This document shows positions 19,801 to 26,974 of a stretch of DNA of 64,000 nt, one piece after another. Positions within the stretch are counted from its first letter, which is position 1, and each line of letters opens with the position of its first letter. Source of the stretch: Paraglaciecola marina (GTDB lineage: Bacteria; Pseudomonadota; Gammaproteobacteria; Enterobacterales; Alteromonadaceae); contig NZ_SAIS01000013.1 of the NCBI RefSeq assembly GCF_004360155.1, positions 1-64,000 of the forward strand, in the 5' to 3' direction. Both the position numbers and the translations under genes were made by a program. The notes under the pieces are model-generated. The model was not told where the DNA came from, did not search any database, and worked only from the letters and a program-made list of their open reading frames with translations.

Positions 19801-21090
19801 TTTATAAACATATTTAAAGCCGCAGATAAATCAAAGAAAGCCGGACGTTACGCCGAAGCAGCCCATCAATACACCGCTATTCTACTTAATTGGATTGCGT
19901 TGCTAGAAATCATACCTTGGAAGCATTTGGAGCCAAACAATAAAGACTATCAAGCTTTAACGGAAAGATTAAAACCTGGGGCCTTTTCCAGATTAACTTC
20001 AAGGTTAAAGAGCAGAACTGACTGGCTGAATGATATCATCGGATGTGCTCAAAATTGTGTGGAAAAAGCAGACAAGTCCTCGAATGTAGCACTGCGACAA
20101 GGCGTATTATCTCGATATAAAGCGTTAAATAAAAATAACGATGACAAACTTCATACTGATGACAAACTTCATACTGATGACAAACTTCATACCAATACAT
20201 TTAGAGCTTATGATGTGCTCGAGTCATTAAGTAAAGATGAAAAATATGAAACACATGAACAATATTCAACTATGGTGTGGTGTCGTTCGAATATTAGTAA
20301 CTATTTACTGATTTTTGGCATATGGGAAAACTACTGCAGATACTCAATTGGTGGTTGGATTTCATCGACACCAGAGATACCTTTTAACTTCAATATCATT
20401 CCCGTACCAATAGGTAACCTACCCAGAGTCCATGCCCTATACCGCTGGTTGAGTGCAAGGTTTGATATGCATAAATTAAGAGAAGAGATGCTTAAGTTGT
20501 CAGAACCGTCTGAAACTGAAAAACACACTATATTTGACCTCATTGCAAACATTGTTGAACAATTATCTGAAGCACTAGATGATTACAAAAAAGCCTTTCG
20601 AAGTGATGATCCTGATAGCTTCCCATCAAAAACACACATCTATTTCAATCTAGCCGAATTAATCGATTACGTTAACACACAGAGTAAATTAATAAGCTCT
20701 ACTGGCGAACCCATCGACTTCATTGACGGAGCATTAAAAAAGTTAAAAGATAGAGCGAAAGAGAAAGTAGAGAAATTTACACCCGGAACAAATAATAGCT
20801 CCTCTTATGAAGAGGATACCTTACCCACTATGTACCTAGACAAAAAATACGTTGAACTACATCTAAACAAATTTCGCTATGACCTACTTGAAATTGATAA
20901 TATTCAATCGCTGTCGTACCAACGAAAGTTGCGCCATAAGTACTTTTTGTATGATGACTTCGATGACCCGTTCTACATCGCCGAATGGGCTCATTTACGT
21001 ATGATGTCGAGTTCCTGCCGTTTATTGACTGTAGACAAAGAACAGCCAACAAACGCATCAGGTGAAGCAGAAGACAGTGCGAGTGAATGA
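16900..21090 (+). CDS. Large KAP-type membrane P-loop NTPase (candidate phage-defence protein)
   Basis: The 1396-residue protein has Walker A GGYRGVGKT at 74-82, two transmembrane helices at about 170-188 and 213-232, then Walker B ISYIITFDEVDK at 303-314 and a sensor-like VFIIVAGRE at 351-359. Two TM helices inserted between Walker A and Walker B is the hallmark of KAP NTPases, the family of plasmid F PifA, which blocks phage T7. Residues from about 640 onward are long, helical and repeat-like (TPR-style SSSYSNTIYLLKK, AAHQYTAILLNW), a likely sensing or scaffold part. A perfect 18-bp tandem repeat gives three DDKLHT units near 1080-1098. AGGGAG 9 nt before the ATG supports the start. No partner gene is adjacent. 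Family assignment comes from topology; the defence role is inference. Confidence 0.85.
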   Translation: MTGDKQNTLPNDSTHNNKSNSNSNSYIQYMVLPIKSNQADKDVFVGRDRFKTKLKQSISNALSKKSRGGSFLVGGYRGVGKTHLVNTVVKELIKGKKWFACIRLMFRKFLYKCKSSHDLNSDSLYRTLEINDLRLDIGVDSDLSTRDILCDLVEIMYSLSLSSYRRIKVWSLLLSTVVFIALTGFTLYQDQAFELKNFFATDLSGLFQTYKANLIFYLTCVALVYVSAKFVYKKLCSCHGMIEELALASRFSREWDNTSGAAFPSGLSAVFQSRQKLSQEPISARRIQQSLITYINKQREKGISYIITFDEVDKINPSTSESYTTNNKSRKQKVDELLGGLKALMNNSHCVFIIVAGREIVDAYYSESGYTSVLYESVFDDIFYIPTLLTDWSDGQSDCYSSMVRQYVNTVIFGSGSDNLDNLLENALTSGDDFKDLNDKEQQKITLDYLFYFEIFIKYLTLHSWGNFKRLKLMLNDHIEYYNDHMETRVNTRGIPKVFAPIPNQKVLIFTPSDICRMFVSARLYAMFDVNIGRSTSKTDDKAAVSGLITILDTFRFHSRGFSRAMIDRTIAGIDVHAESSLSYIADDYVHSTFQSMIRQTSNNIYPYRYYLSSDMEFSYFAKILGAKSSSFEFALDSAEPVREFYLREAQRQAPDGSLNSFLASAKLQAILGDIFVCEHRYDLASSSYSNTIYLLKKVLRTDNEEAWRENGGISLEAQYMLIRSLLKKGRLEEERENTTKAISLYHEAQKTAQIIFEVSSNAIGYKTTNKYLSDGLPNFNSEENTHHFVNQSIIAKLAINFANIKSGNFTRIDDYQRHYCVGGGDQGGTEHRHVFLSKYLTTAYFSGMYTEIEGNESLSRLINNVLKGSLDSSDVRSTASSILYILGQSQFSSLAHNLKKLAGMKETQNLAPSKFYRQWFVLVEYMLKLEGELSKFSSGPKIELSDHESHPLTSEEEHNINLLANSFINIFKAADKSKKAGRYAEAAHQYTAILLNWIALLEIIPWKHLEPNNKDYQALTERLKPGAFSRLTSRLKSRTDWLNDIIGCAQNCVEKADKSSNVALRQGVLSRYKALNKNNDDKLHTDDKLHTDDKLHTNTFRAYDVLESLSKDEKYETHEQYSTMVWCRSNISNYLLIFGIWENYCRYSIGGWISSTPEIPFNFNIIPVPIGNLPRVHALYRWLSARFDMHKLREEMLKLSEPSETEKHTIFDLIANIVEQLSEALDDYKKAFRSDDPDSFPSKTHIYFNLAELIDYVNTQSKLISSTGEPIDFIDGALKKLKDRAKEKVEKFTPGTNNSSSYEEDTLPTMYLDKKYVELHLNKFRYDLLEIDNIQSLSYQRKLRHKYFLYDDFDDPFYIAEWAHLRMMSSSCRLLTVDKEQPTNASGEAEDSASE
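20140..20193 (+). repeat. Three 18-bp tandem repeats inside the NTPase gene
   Basis: GATGACAAACTTCATACT occurs three times in a row (last copy ends ACC), adding DDKLHT units in frame. The copies are almost identical at DNA level, so they are recent and may vary in number between strains. Confidence 0.95.
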
Positions 21091-21157
21091 TTTGATTTAG
21101 TTTTGATATTTAAAAAAGTTAAAGTTTCAAAAAATCTGCACCTACAGGTTTCCAGAC

Positions 21158-21219
21158 AAGACCAAGGCAGTGGCAGTGGCAGAACTGGGCGCTAATTTGG
21201 TGGCTCAGCCATTGCTTTT
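21158..21219 (+). repeat. Right copy of NTPase-flanking repeat, fused to an FGG-type repeat core
   Basis: Bases 21158-21205 match the 16663-16704 repeat. Its 3' end runs into the 24-nt core TTTGGTGGCTCAGCCATTGC followed by TTTT (21196-21219), which recurs at 31885 and 33571. The core contains the small inverted repeat TGGC-tca-GCCA. Confidence 0.75.
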
Positions 21220-21384
21220 AGTTCTTCGAACTATGATGGCTGCCTTGATAATTATTGTTAATTGATGACACTGAAATCTTCAGTTTCCTAGCTCGCTAAG
21301 ATTACATAAATTGTCACTAACTTGGCATGCTACTTCATTAAATTTAAGCTTGGTTAAACCTGAAACTATTGGTGCTGAATTGTG

Positions 21385-21720
21385 TTACTTAGTTGAACGG
21401 TTTTCATCATTCAGCAGTGTTAATTGAGCATGTAACTCTTTTGCTCTAATTAACGCTTGTAAGTCGTTCTTATCTGGTGAAACCCAAAAAGACTCTTCCC
21501 CCTCTTCAGCAAGGCTAATGAAACGATCTAAAGATGACGAGATTGCCATTTGAGTTAGCTCTGGATTGCCTTGCTCAATTTGACGGTAAAAGATAACGTT
21601 ATCGGTTAATTTTCCAATGACTGCGTCGTAGCCTAGACCCATCAGCAATTTAAAGCTTACTAAGGCAGCTATGGCCAAACCAAATATAAAACTTATTATT
21701 GCAACACTGATTATTTTCAT
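21385..21720 (-). CDS. Small single-TM protein, unknown function
   Basis: The start is the ATG at 21720, which has GAGGGAA just upstream; the longer frame to 21774 lacks an RBS. The 111-residue product begins MKIISVAIISFIFGLAIAAL, one N-terminal TM helix or uncleaved signal, then a soluble domain of about 85 residues (KLTDNVIFYRQIEQGNPELTQMAISS and a Ser/Glu-rich tail). It is probably anchored in the inner membrane facing the periplasm. I do not recognise the family. It lies alone between the NTPase and a divergent secreted protein. Confidence 0.7.
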   Translation of the reverse strand: MKIISVAIISFIFGLAIAALVSFKLLMGLGYDAVIGKLTDNVIFYRQIEQGNPELTQMAISSSLDRFISLAEEGEESFWVSPDKNDLQALIRAKELHAQLTLLNDENRSTK

Positions 21721-22085
21721 ATGTTCCCTCACTCTGACTCTGGCAAAAGTATATTGAAAAATATTCTTAGGCAAGGTTTGAGAATGTTAACTTTAGACAA
21801 ACTAAGCTAAACACCGAAACTAGGCCCAAAGACACTGTTTGTCTTCCTGACAAATAGGGCTTATGTCATCTACAACAAGTCGGTAACCACACCAAAAATT
21901 TCGATACCCCTAGATTAATCGAATACTGAAAATACGATTCTAACGTTTATATCACTCCATAAAGAATAATCACTAAGTTTCTCATTGAGATTATTCATAT
22001 AAAACCACTTTACATTGCGGGTAATTTATTTACCATGAAATGACGGTATTTTTGCCGTGTAAACAATATTTGATAAGGAATGATT

Positions 22086-22448
22086 ATGAAAAGAATGATT
22101 ATTAATACATTTTTAATAGGAACTACAGTCGTTACGGGGTCAGCTTTATCTAGTGAAATGCAATGTTTTGTAGATACATTAGCATATGATACGTTTACAT
22201 CTGGCGGTTGCTTATCCGCAGCTCCTGCTAGAGTTACATCTGCAGTATTTAAAGTTTCATCAAACAACAGTATTAGCAGCATTATTTGGACAGGTGACGC
22301 ATCAGGACAATGTGCTACCACTGATATGACTTGCTCCATAGATATTCGCCAATATAGCTCTAAAAATGTTGGTGCTACCGTACTTTACAGCGACGGAACA
22401 TGGGAATCAGTCCCTCAAATAACAGCTTGGTATGAAGGTCTAGACTAG
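22086..22448 (+). CDS. Small secreted cysteine-containing protein, unknown function
   Basis: ATGs at 22080 and 22086 are in frame; AAGGA at 22075 is at the right distance (7 nt) only for 22086. The 120-residue product has a signal peptide (MKRMIINTFLIGTTVVTGSALS) and a mature domain rich in Ser/Thr with four cysteines that could form two disulfides, ending WYEGLD. It resembles small exported beta-sandwich proteins, but I cannot name it. An intrinsic terminator follows 10 nt after the stop, so it is a complete single-gene unit. Confidence 0.75.
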   Translation: MKRMIINTFLIGTTVVTGSALSSEMQCFVDTLAYDTFTSGGCLSAAPARVTSAVFKVSSNNSISSIIWTGDASGQCATTDMTCSIDIRQYSSKNVGATVLYSDGTWESVPQITAWYEGLD

Positions 22449-22457
22449 TTTTTCATA

Positions 22458-22481
22458 AGACTCCCTCAAGCGAGGGGGTCT
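22458..22481 (+). terminator. Intrinsic terminator of the small secreted protein gene
   Basis: AGACTCCCTC and GAGGGGGTCT pair (one G-T) around a 4-nt loop, followed by an AT-rich stretch (ATTTATAAT). It lies 10 nt after the stop at 22448. Confidence 0.8.
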
Positions 22482-22514
22482 ATTTATAATCGATAAATAA
22501 TGTTGGTAACTAAT

Positions 22515-22536
22515 AATTATCATGCCTGTCCTGTTA
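22515..22536 (+). repeat. Dispersed repeat, copy A (AATTATCATGCCTGTCCTGT...)
   Basis: The 22-nt core AATTATCATGCCTGTCCTGT plus TA is repeated at 24123 and 25259 in the same orientation. Copy A is 12 bp beyond the stop of the AbiEii toxin gene. Confidence 0.85.
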
Positions 22537-22547
22537 GTCCTTTATCG

Positions 22548-23444
22548 CTACATTTTAAATCTGGCTGATTTTGGTGATCCTTTACCTTTTAATACATCGT
22601 TGATTTGCGTTACGTCATCCATTATCTCTTGTCCCACAGCTCCCCAGAAATTCGGATTGTTAAGTGTGTTGGTACGAATATCTTGTGGTAAAAAACGGCT
22701 CATTTCTCGTTCAAAATCTAACTTGGTTGTTTTGTCTTTCATTACCAGTTGGGAATGTTGCTCTGTGTTTTCGATATATGATTGAATAGACTTTTCTCTG
22801 ACTTCTAGCTTTCGACGGATAAGCGCGGGATCTTGCATAAGGCCCCGTTGCTTTAACCACATGATATCCCATACATCTCTCGGTTTTATTCTGCGCTGAC
22901 GAAAAGCAAATGCGACCATTTTGTCAGCAAGAATTTCAGACAAACTTTGAACAGGGATAGGTAAACTTGCTATCGGTGATTGGATCCCGTAATGATCGAT
23001 AGCAGGATGAAACTGACGGTCAAATGAGGGTAAAGCACATACATCGATATGCATTTTTTGCGATGGAAGATCGGGTCTATCTGCATGTTTTTCTATGGCA
23101 ATTTTCCACGTAGAAGTATCGCTAGTAGTTAGCTTTGGCTCTCTAACATCTACCTGTAATCCATATTTATTATGTAGATGCAGTTGTAATTGCTCTGCCA
23201 TACCTTCGAATTGACTTGCTTTAAAATTAAGTCCCGCAGTGAAGTCAAGATCCTCAGACAAGCGACTTGAGTTGTAGCACACCCTTAAAGATGTACCACC
23301 GATAAATGTTAATTGATGCAAAATACCTTCAGATTGCAAAACCTGCAGGATGTCATGGTGCAATATTTCTTTTTCAACGACATCATCCAGCCCCAAAAGT
23401 TTATCGTCTCTACGTAATGCATTTTGAACAATCTTATCCAACAT
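22548..23444 (-). CDS. AbiEii-type nucleotidyltransferase toxin (type IV TA)
   Basis: AbiEii toxins are nucleotidyltransferases of the DNA polymerase beta fold that block growth, and as part of AbiE they abort phage infection; some modify tRNA ends. The 298-residue protein has the NTase motif GGTSLR at 49-54 followed by SEDLDF at 63-68 (catalytic D65, D67), a third strand with IDV near 155, and the helical C-terminal part with RIKPRDVWDIMWL. GAGGAA 8 nt upstream supports ATG 23444. It overlaps the antitoxin gene by 11 bp and comes second, as in other abiE operons. Confidence 0.93.
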   Translation of the reverse strand: MLDKIVQNALRRDDKLLGLDDVVEKEILHHDILQVLQSEGILHQLTFIGGTSLRVCYNSSRLSEDLDFTAGLNFKASQFEGMAEQLQLHLHNKYGLQVDVREPKLTTSDTSTWKIAIEKHADRPDLPSQKMHIDVCALPSFDRQFHPAIDHYGIQSPIASLPIPVQSLSEILADKMVAFAFRQRRIKPRDVWDIMWLKQRGLMQDPALIRRKLEVREKSIQSYIENTEQHSQLVMKDKTTKLDFEREMSRFLPQDIRTNTLNNPNFWGAVGQEIMDDVTQINDVLKGKGSPKSARFKM

Positions 23445-23976
23445 CGTCTATTTCCTCGATCATATTGATGTTTCTTCCAACACGTTTAAGATCAGTTATT
23501 GCCCGCTCTTTATTAGCTCGAAACATACCGCTCTGTTCATCAAAATACACTCCATCTTCCAACAAGCTAATATCTCGATTGGTATGGGTAAATTCAATTG
23601 TTCCGTAATCAGTTATAAAATGACCACTACGCCCTTTGGTCATTACGCTCAAATACCCCATGGGAATTTGAGATATCACACCTAAATGACTCAATTGCGA
23701 TTCGAGACTCACATAATTGAAAGACTTCCATCTAAGCTGTTTTGCAATTATGTATATTGCACCTTTAGGATTAGGAGGTAGATGAGCATTAACATAAATA
23801 CCTTTGGTAATACGTTTAAGGGTATCGTTGCTAACACTCTTGGTAAGAATGGCGCGAAAAGCTTTGTTATCCTCTCGATTGAGCATCATAGACAGATCAC
23901 TCGCGGTAAATATTCCGCAATGGCCATTATTGATAGCCTGAATGGTTAACTTATTTAACTCTCTAAATATACTCAT
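23434..23976 (-). CDS. AbiEi-type antitoxin / transcriptional repressor
   Basis: AbiEi antitoxins neutralise AbiEii without direct contact and repress their own promoter through an N-terminal winged helix. The 180-residue product has that N-terminal HTH region (GIFTASDLSMMLNREDNKAFRA, then LKRITKGIYV) and a C-terminal antitoxin domain (KSFNYVSLESQLSHLGVISQIPMG). The frame opens at 24012, but MSIFRELNKL at 23976 is the more family-like start. The region just upstream contains CCATAATGG and a possible TATATT box, where autoregulation could take place (weak evidence). Confidence 0.9.
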   Translation of the reverse strand: MSIFRELNKLTIQAINNGHCGIFTASDLSMMLNREDNKAFRAILTKSVSNDTLKRITKGIYVNAHLPPNPKGAIYIIAKQLRWKSFNYVSLESQLSHLGVISQIPMGYLSVMTKGRSGHFITDYGTIEFTHTNRDISLLEDGVYFDEQSGMFRANKERAITDLKRVGRNINMIEEIDDVG

Positions 23977-24122
23977 CAGACTTACAGCTCTATCTATACA
24001 ATATACCCCCATAATGGCAGTTTTTTGTTAACTTATCAACTTTGCATCTTACTCAAATTTTATAGACGGGAAAGGCAATGGTGACGCCGGCAGAAATGGG
24101 GATTAAAGGACTAACAGTTCAG

Positions 24123-24147
24123 AATTATCATGCCTGTCCTGTTAATT
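24123..24147 (+). repeat. Dispersed repeat, copy B
   Basis: AATTATCATGCCTGTCCTGT continuing TAATT; identical to copy A over 22 nt. It lies between the AbiE pair and the following membrane protein gene. A degenerate partner (GGACTAACAG) precedes it at about 24108. Confidence 0.85.
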
Positions 24148-24298
24148 TTAATTTAAAATGACACTGATCCTTTTAATTCTGTGGCTTGATATGCCAGTTA
24201 TTTAGAACCCACAACATTATGATTCAAATATACTCTGTCCTCCATTACTATTGGTTATTAAATCGCCAATGAATTCGCCTTTAGCAAGGAAAATAATC

Positions 24299-25048
24299 AT
24301 GCAAATATCATTTCTCAATAGAGTTGAAGGAGTGTTTGTTTTAATTAATGCTTTTTTGCCCGCTATTATCGTTATTGTACTATCAAGCATGTTTTATTTA
24401 ACTTGGAAAAGTGCTGAATCAACGCTGGCCCAATACACCGAATCTATAGAAAACGTAATTGAAAATGCACAAGTAACTAAGGTCGAATTGCAAAACGCAT
24501 CCATTGAGCTGGCTGCCATGGCGGTAAAAATCAAAAAGAACGGCCAAGAAGTCGTAAAGAATGTGAATAAAATGACTAAGGGATTTAATGCAACCATTGA
24601 TGACTTCGGCCCAAATTTTGAAAAAGCTGTAGGCAATTTATCACTCGATATAAAAATCCCTGTCATTAAAAAAGTGGTTCCCATTAAATTCGGCAAAGTG
24701 CTGGCCAAACCTATGGGGAAAATTGGCGACGCTATTGCGAAACCTTTTGGACCATTAAGTGACTCCTTTGGTGATTTGGGTAGCTCTGTTGGGGAAATTA
24801 AACAGGAGATGGTCAAGATAACCGAGCAGATTCAAAAAATGCAAAAAATGGAAATTTATCTAGATGCTGTGATTATTGAATACCAGAATATTTTGTCTAA
24901 TGTAACCGAAATCGTGGGTCTAGTGGGGCGATTAATCCAATGGATACTCATTGGTATCTGCGCGCTGGTTTTATGGTTTGCCCTTAGCTACATCATATGG
25001 GTAAGAAGGCGAGTGATAAATGCTATGCAATTAATACGCGGCGTTTGA
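24299..25048 (+). CDS. Membrane protein with N- and C-terminal TM helices and a coiled-coil core
   Basis: ATG 24299 has AAGGA 8 nt upstream; earlier ATGs in the frame (24251, 24269) have no RBS. The 249-residue product begins MQISFLNRVEGVFVLINAFL with a TM helix at about 13-35, a periplasmic or cytosolic segment of coiled coil (TESIENVIENAQVTKVELQNASIELAAM), a Gly/Pro/Lys-rich middle (KPMGKIGDAIAKPFGP), a second coiled coil, and a C-terminal TM (LIQWILIGICALVLWFALSY). I do not recognise the family. It occupies its own interval between repeat copies B and C, so it may be an independent module or the partner of the NERD protein. Confidence 0.75.
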   Translation: MQISFLNRVEGVFVLINAFLPAIIVIVLSSMFYLTWKSAESTLAQYTESIENVIENAQVTKVELQNASIELAAMAVKIKKNGQEVVKNVNKMTKGFNATIDDFGPNFEKAVGNLSLDIKIPVIKKVVPIKFGKVLAKPMGKIGDAIAKPFGPLSDSFGDLGSSVGEIKQEMVKITEQIQKMQKMEIYLDAVIIEYQNILSNVTEIVGLVGRLIQWILIGICALVLWFALSYIIWVRRRVINAMQLIRGV

Positions 25049-25241
25049 TTCAAGCTATACGCCGATGACTGCAACCCCGACTAGTAATTGTGGATGGTAT
25101 TCATTTCTGTGTTGCCTATTTAAGGTGTTTGAGCTAAACGACCTACCTATAAATGCAGACCCTAAGCGTAAAATAATTTTGTTACGACCCTGATTAATTT
25201 AAAGCAGTGACGCAGCAATCTGAGATAGGGATTAGGATATT

Positions 25242-25283
25242 TGGACAGAGCTTTTTTAAATTATCATGTCTGTCCTGTTAATT
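25242..25283 (+). repeat. Dispersed repeat, copy C, with hairpin
   Basis: AATTATCATGTCTGTCCTGT plus TAATT at 25259-25283, one substitution from copies A and B. Here the element is more complete: GGACAGA at 25242 pairs with TCTGTCC at 25269 to form a 7-bp stem. The stem-loop resembles REP-type or transposon-end structures. Confidence 0.85.
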
Positions 25284-25430
25284 TTTTTATCGAAGTAAAT
25301 CCTTAGTATTCCACCAAGACCATTTAAAACGGATAGTATTTTAACCATTGTTATATAAAGAAATATTTATTACAGCCTTTAGCTCGCTGTATCATTTTTA
25401 TATTCTGCAAATACATTTGGATAAGTTTCT

Positions 25431-26324
25431 TTGAATATTTTTGATGGATTAATAATGCCTGCAGCTGTTTTACTACCGATGCTAATTTTTGTTGGCGTAA
25501 TCAAGCTTACTTTAGCTGCTGCAGGTCGTAATAAACGCTACCCATTTGATGTAAGTATTAGCCATAGAGTCGCTGGCCAAAGTGTGCTGTCAGAATTTAA
25601 TGATAAGTCGGCCGATCTTTTCGGGCACTTAATTATGCTAACTTTCTTATTTAATTTGCCATTTATTTATATCGGAGCATATAAACTTCTAGGAATAGAA
25701 AAAGTGATGCCTTGGTTATTAGTACCCTTTTACGCCGCAGGGATTATCTACATTTTAGTTAAAACAATAAGAACCACAAAAAGCAAAAATAACCTTAGAC
25801 TCGGTTTGGAAGCAGAATGGTTTGTCTCCTCAGAGTTACATGGTATTGAAACTACTGGATATAAAGTATTCCACGACATTCAATGTGACAAATTCAACAT
25901 AGACCATCTAGTCGTTGGCCCCAATGGCGTATTCGCAATCGAAACCAAAGGTAGAAGAAAACCCACCAACTCTAAAACTGCAAAGGAAAAATCCCAAGAA
26001 CACGTCGTGAATGTTAAGGGCAAAATTCTAGAATTCCCTAACTTCACAGACACCAGCATTATCGAACAAGCCACAAGGCAAGCTAAATGGGCTGGCACTT
26101 GGTTGAGCGAAGCCACAGCCGAGCAAATAGTAGTATCCCCAGTAGTTACCATTCCTGGTTGGTTCGTTAAAATAATATCTAAACCAATAGTCCCTGTTAT
26201 AGCTACTAAAATACTAAGAAAGCAAATCCCTAAATTACAAGGGCAGCAGCTCAGCTTTGAACAAATTAAACGGATCACCCATCAAGTCAAACAGAAGACT
26301 TTACGGGTCGATGATGTGATTTAG
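25431..26324 (+). CDS. Membrane-anchored NERD-domain protein (nuclease candidate)
   Basis: The 297-residue protein has three hydrophobic helices (about 8-30, 66-84, 93-112) followed by a cytosolic NERD domain (about 124-240). NERD (nuclease-related domain) shares the restriction-endonuclease-like core; here FNIDHLVVGPNGVFAIETKG gives D158 and E171-x-K173, the expected metal and catalytic residues, so the nuclease may be active. Start is TTG at 25431 (GGATAAG upstream) or ATG at 25455; the second would trim eight residues. Related membrane NERD proteins are often found in defence islands. It follows repeat copy C. Role inferred. Confidence 0.83.
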   Translation: MNIFDGLIMPAAVLLPMLIFVGVIKLTLAAAGRNKRYPFDVSISHRVAGQSVLSEFNDKSADLFGHLIMLTFLFNLPFIYIGAYKLLGIEKVMPWLLVPFYAAGIIYILVKTIRTTKSKNNLRLGLEAEWFVSSELHGIETTGYKVFHDIQCDKFNIDHLVVGPNGVFAIETKGRRKPTNSKTAKEKSQEHVVNVKGKILEFPNFTDTSIIEQATRQAKWAGTWLSEATAEQIVVSPVVTIPGWFVKIISKPIVPVIATKILRKQIPKLQGQQLSFEQIKRITHQVKQKTLRVDDVI

Positions 26325-26372
26325 GTTTGATGTTTAAAAGCGAAAGTAGCAAAGAAGCTAATCCACCGATCT

Positions 26373-26873
26373 TTAATGGTGAGCATGTTTGCTTTTGATA
26401 GGTTGTGAGGTGAAATTGTGCAGTACAAATTGCTCTTTAGATAAATCTAAAAATATCGAGCCTACTATGTTGTGTTCATTCGATACCCAGTTTTCATGAG
26501 CGTGACTATTTAGTGATATGGCCACCTGATTCACACCATCTTTTAACCAGCTTTGGGGGATATGGATATCGCTTCCATATAGACGTTGACGTTTAGAGCC
26601 ATTAACAAATACATGGGCATGGCCTTGCAGAAAACCTTCATTAGAAACAACAGACTTTGTTGCTAAATCTGGGGCACTTAACACATAGTTCGCAATTGAA
26701 ACATGTATGTTAACCCCGTCTATAACGTCTCTAAAAGCCGTTAACTCGATTTTAGGGATAGGAATGCCAGATCCAATTTCTCTTGATTGATGTTGATGAA
26801 TTTCAATGTTTGCAGCGAATAAAAAAGAGCTAAAAAATAATGAAATCAGACAACCATATTTTAGTGTATTCAT
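26373..26873 (-). CDS. Secreted His-rich protein, unknown function
   Basis: The 166-residue protein has a signal peptide (MNTLKYGCLISLFFSSFLFA, then ANIEIHQHQ). The mature part is a beta-sandwich-like domain with GHAHVFVNG and SLNSHAHENW, and a C-terminal KHAHH. The GHAHVFVNG-plus-IPQSWLKDG pattern resembles periplasmic proteins built around a shell of His residues, possibly metal-binding, but I cannot assign a function. It is 101 bp downstream of the YHYH lipoprotein gene on the same strand and may be its partner. Confidence 0.75.
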   Translation of the reverse strand: MNTLKYGCLISLFFSSFLFAANIEIHQHQSREIGSGIPIPKIELTAFRDVIDGVNIHVSIANYVLSAPDLATKSVVSNEGFLQGHAHVFVNGSKRQRLYGSDIHIPQSWLKDGVNQVAISLNSHAHENWVSNEHNIVGSIFLDLSKEQFVLHNFTSQPIKSKHAHH

Positions 26874-26974
26874 TTGTTTTTTCTTTATGGGCAGAAACTA
26901 AAAAGTTACAAATTCTGAAATATATCAAAAGTGGCATCATAAAATAATGATGCCACTTTTGTGAGTACTAGAGC

